64,000 nt of DNA, taken from assembly GCA_030526005.1 (NCBI GenBank), contig JAUNDP010000002.1:62001-126000 (forward strand), read 5' to 3'. Shown in pieces: positions 62,377 through 64,000 of this stretch (positions are counted from its first letter, which is position 1; every line of letters begins with the position of its first letter). Source of the DNA: Eubacteriales bacterium (GTDB taxonomy: Bacteria; Bacillota; Clostridia; Lachnospirales; Lachnospiraceae). Made by a program: the position numbers and the translations under genes. Under the pieces are notes generated by a model. It searched no databases, had not been told where the DNA came from, and worked only from the letters and a program-made list of their open reading frames with translations.

Positions 62377-63710
62377 ATAATCAAGTTTTTAAAAATTTCT
62401 GTAAGTATGTATCCTTTAATATCCTTGGTCAGATCGCTTACTCCTGCTATACTCTGGCAGATACCTTTTTTGTATCTGTCAAAACAGGAACGGATGGTCT
62501 AACGGCTTTAAATCTGGCTTTTCCCGTCTTCTGTCTGATCAGCGGAATCGGTCTGATGATCGGAATCGGAGGAGGCACACAATATTCCATCTTAAAAAGC
62601 CGAAATGAACATAAATCTGCAGATCATCTCTTCACAAATGCAGTATACCTTGCGCTCGCATTTGCGGCTGTGTTCTTCCTGTCAGGACTGTTTTTTTCTG
62701 ATAAAATCGTAAGAGTTCTGGGCGCTGACGATCAGGTGTTTTCGATTACAAATATTTATCTGAAGGTTTTGATGCTGTTTTCTCCTGCATTTTTGCTGAA
62801 TCATCTTCTGCAGTGCTTTGTCAGAAATGATGGTAATCCATCGCTCTCTATGGCTGCAATGATGATCGGCAGTCTGTCAAATATTATACTGGACTATGTT
62901 TTTATTTTTCCGTTTCAGATGGGGATTTTTGGAGCTGCATTTGCAACAGGACTGTCACCTGTGATCAGTATCATGGTACTATTACCCTATTTTCTGAAAA
63001 AAAGAAACGGATTTCATTTTTTAAAGTCTTCTCAGACGGGTTTTCGATTCGACAAAATTTGTTTTAAAAAAATCGTCACAAATGGAATCCCGCCTTTTTT
63101 AACAGAAGCCGCTTCCGGAGTTGTAATGTTCCTGTTCAATTTTATTATTCTTAGACTGACTGGCAATACAGGTGTTGCTGCATTTGGAGTAATCACAGTG
63201 ATCTCTCTCGTTGTCATTGCCCTTTATACCGGATTATCTCAAGGCATCCAGCCACTGATCAGCCAAAGTTATGGGCTGCAGAACAGGAAAGATGTACATA
63301 AGCTCTTGAAATATGCCTTACTCACAGCCTTTTTGTTATCTGCTGCTATCTATGCTGTCATCTTCTGGAATGCGCCATTCTTTGTCTCTGTATTTAACAG
63401 CGAAAAAGATATCATCCTTCAGGAATATGCTGTCAGAGGGCTTCGCCTGTATTTTACCGCCTGCCCGTTTATTGGACTGAATATTACATTGTCTACTTAC
63501 TTTATATCGATCAATAAAGCTGTCCCAGCACAGATCATCTCTTTCCTGAGAAGCTTTTTTGTGCTGATTCCAATGGCATTTTTACTCTCCTCTCTCTGGG
63601 AAATGACAGGCGTATGGTGTTCTTATCCACTGACAGAATTTCTTGTTGCGATTGTCACAATGATACTGTGTTTCCGTCATTTTTGGTCATACCAAAAGAG
63701 AGAAATCTGA
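62373..63710 (+). CDS. MATE family efflux transporter
   Basis: 445 residues, twelve membrane helices. The start KNFCKYVSFNILGQIAYSCY and LADTFFVSVKTGTDGLTALN, the GIGLMIGIGGGTQYSIL loop, SNIILDYVFIFPFQMGIFGA and GLSQGIQPLISQSYGLQNRK are typical of MepA-like MATE proteins. It is only distantly similar to the MATE protein upstream. The first MATE gene ends in a terminator, and no clear promoter lies in the 40 bases between that terminator and this gene. Confidence 0.92.
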   Translation: MNNQVFKNFCKYVSFNILGQIAYSCYTLADTFFVSVKTGTDGLTALNLAFPVFCLISGIGLMIGIGGGTQYSILKSRNEHKSADHLFTNAVYLALAFAAVFFLSGLFFSDKIVRVLGADDQVFSITNIYLKVLMLFSPAFLLNHLLQCFVRNDGNPSLSMAAMMIGSLSNIILDYVFIFPFQMGIFGAAFATGLSPVISIMVLLPYFLKKRNGFHFLKSSQTGFRFDKICFKKIVTNGIPPFLTEAASGVVMFLFNFIILRLTGNTGVAAFGVITVISLVVIALYTGLSQGIQPLISQSYGLQNRKDVHKLLKYALLTAFLLSAAIYAVIFWNAPFFVSVFNSEKDIILQEYAVRGLRLYFTACPFIGLNITLSTYFISINKAVPAQIISFLRSFFVLIPMAFLLSSLWEMTGVWCSYPLTEFLVAIVTMILCFRHFWSYQKREI

Positions 63711-63833
63711 AAATATCTATTTTCTCGAGTCAGAAAAATATTTCGTGTTTCCTCTTGGTGCACTCCCCAATGCTTCAAAGAATGGTGCCTTAACTATGGT
63801 TTTATGCAGCGCCGCTTTTCTCAGATATGCAAA

Positions 63834-63874
63834 TACCCCTAAGCAGATTCTCTTTATCATCCTGCTTAGGGGTA
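63834..63874. repeat. Inverted repeat downstream of the MATE genes
   Basis: TACCCCTAAGCAG (63834-63846) pairs perfectly with CTGCTTAGGGGTA (63862-63874), loop 15. T-runs are weak on both strands, so terminator function is uncertain. The 63711-63955 gap shows no gene. Confidence 0.5.
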
Positions 63875-63955
63875 CCATATCCATATCTCACACAGTCACT
63901 CTTCTTTTTCTTAGGATCATGCAAGATATTTTTATTCTAATTATTTTATAAAGAA

Positions 63956-64000
63956 TTAGATTCCAGCCAGTTTCAAGATTTCAGGCACTTTTGCTTCCCA
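63956..64000 (-). CDS. C-terminal end of an unidentified minus-strand gene
   Basis: The last bases read on the minus strand as WEAKVPEILKLAGI and a TAA stop (63956-63958). Composition looks coding, but 14 residues are too few to name a product. The inverted repeat at 63834-63874 could be its terminator. Confidence 0.35.
   Translation of the reverse strand, partial: WEAKVPEILKLAGI

Noticed and set aside
63834..63874. Attachment site or IS end
   Set aside because: The inverted repeat has no transposase or integrase nearby and no target duplication can be seen.
1..64000. CRISPR arrays, rRNA or tRNA genes, integrases
   Set aside because: No spaced short repeats, no conserved RNA segments and no integrase or transposase motifs were seen on either strand.

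Overview
The window looks like a chromosomal segment of a low-GC, Gram-positive gut Clostridium relative, most likely Lachnospiraceae. Shine-Dalgarno sites are strong (AGGAGG type), promoters are sigma-A like, and there are a stand-alone Spo0A DNA-binding domain, a YesM/YesN pair, a TPP riboswitch, Rnf-like redox genes and dTDP-rhamnose genes. No rRNA, tRNA, insertion sequence, CRISPR array or phage gene was recognised.

Layout. 1-1624 (minus): TPP-riboswitch-controlled thiamine (precursor) ABC operon, cut by the window edge. 1770-4138 (plus): an LDH/MDH-family dehydrogenase and NAD malic enzyme. 4139-5026: a YitT-type membrane protein. 5230-10286 (minus): a three-gene operon of a beta-CASP-like metallo-beta-lactamase hydrolase, a protein ending in a GrpE-like domain, and an 875-residue Hsp70 with a private C-terminal extension. 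10439-13960 (minus): ECF S component, P1 peptidase, a small protein and an ASKHA ATPase interrupted by one in-frame TAG. 14230-14568: stand-alone Spo0A C-terminal domain. 14876-19867 (plus): a MerR-methyltransferase fusion and, behind a 19-bp-spacer promoter, rfbABDC.

20035-24972 (minus) is a peptide-maturation cassette. Two short, unlisted leader-like peptides share a KKxYxTPEIEIT start. They are followed by a nucleotidyltransferase, an HPr-kinase-like protein, a PqqD-like protein, an S24/S26 peptidase and an ABC exporter. 24978-48402 (minus) is a roughly 23-kb exopolysaccharide operon: CapD/PglF-type dehydratase, phosphoglycosyl transferase, aldolase, 2-hydroxyacid dehydrogenase, asparagine-synthase-like and ATP-grasp proteins, glycosyltransferases, EpsG-like polymerase, pyruvyltransferase, Wzx flippase, UDP-GlcNAc 2-epimerase, two wall-facing glycosidase-like proteins and a VanZ-like protein. 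dTDP-rhamnose from rfbABDC is a likely donor.

48570-54011 (minus): YesN/YesM two-component system and a secreted type-B carboxylesterase whose promoter carries direct repeats. 54236-58779 (minus): a reduced Rnf-like operon (C, D, a G-like protein with two inserted flavin-domain-like repeats, and one RnfA/E-like membrane protein; no RnfB). 58943-60533: AIM24 and LURP-one-like beta-barrel proteins. 60714-63710 (plus): two MATE transporters, the first behind a structured leader. The best candidates for undescribed biology are the Hsp70/GrpE/beta-CASP operon, the peptide cassette beside the exopolysaccharide locus, and the multi-flavin Rnf-like operon. All functional statements come from reading motifs by eye; no database search was run.
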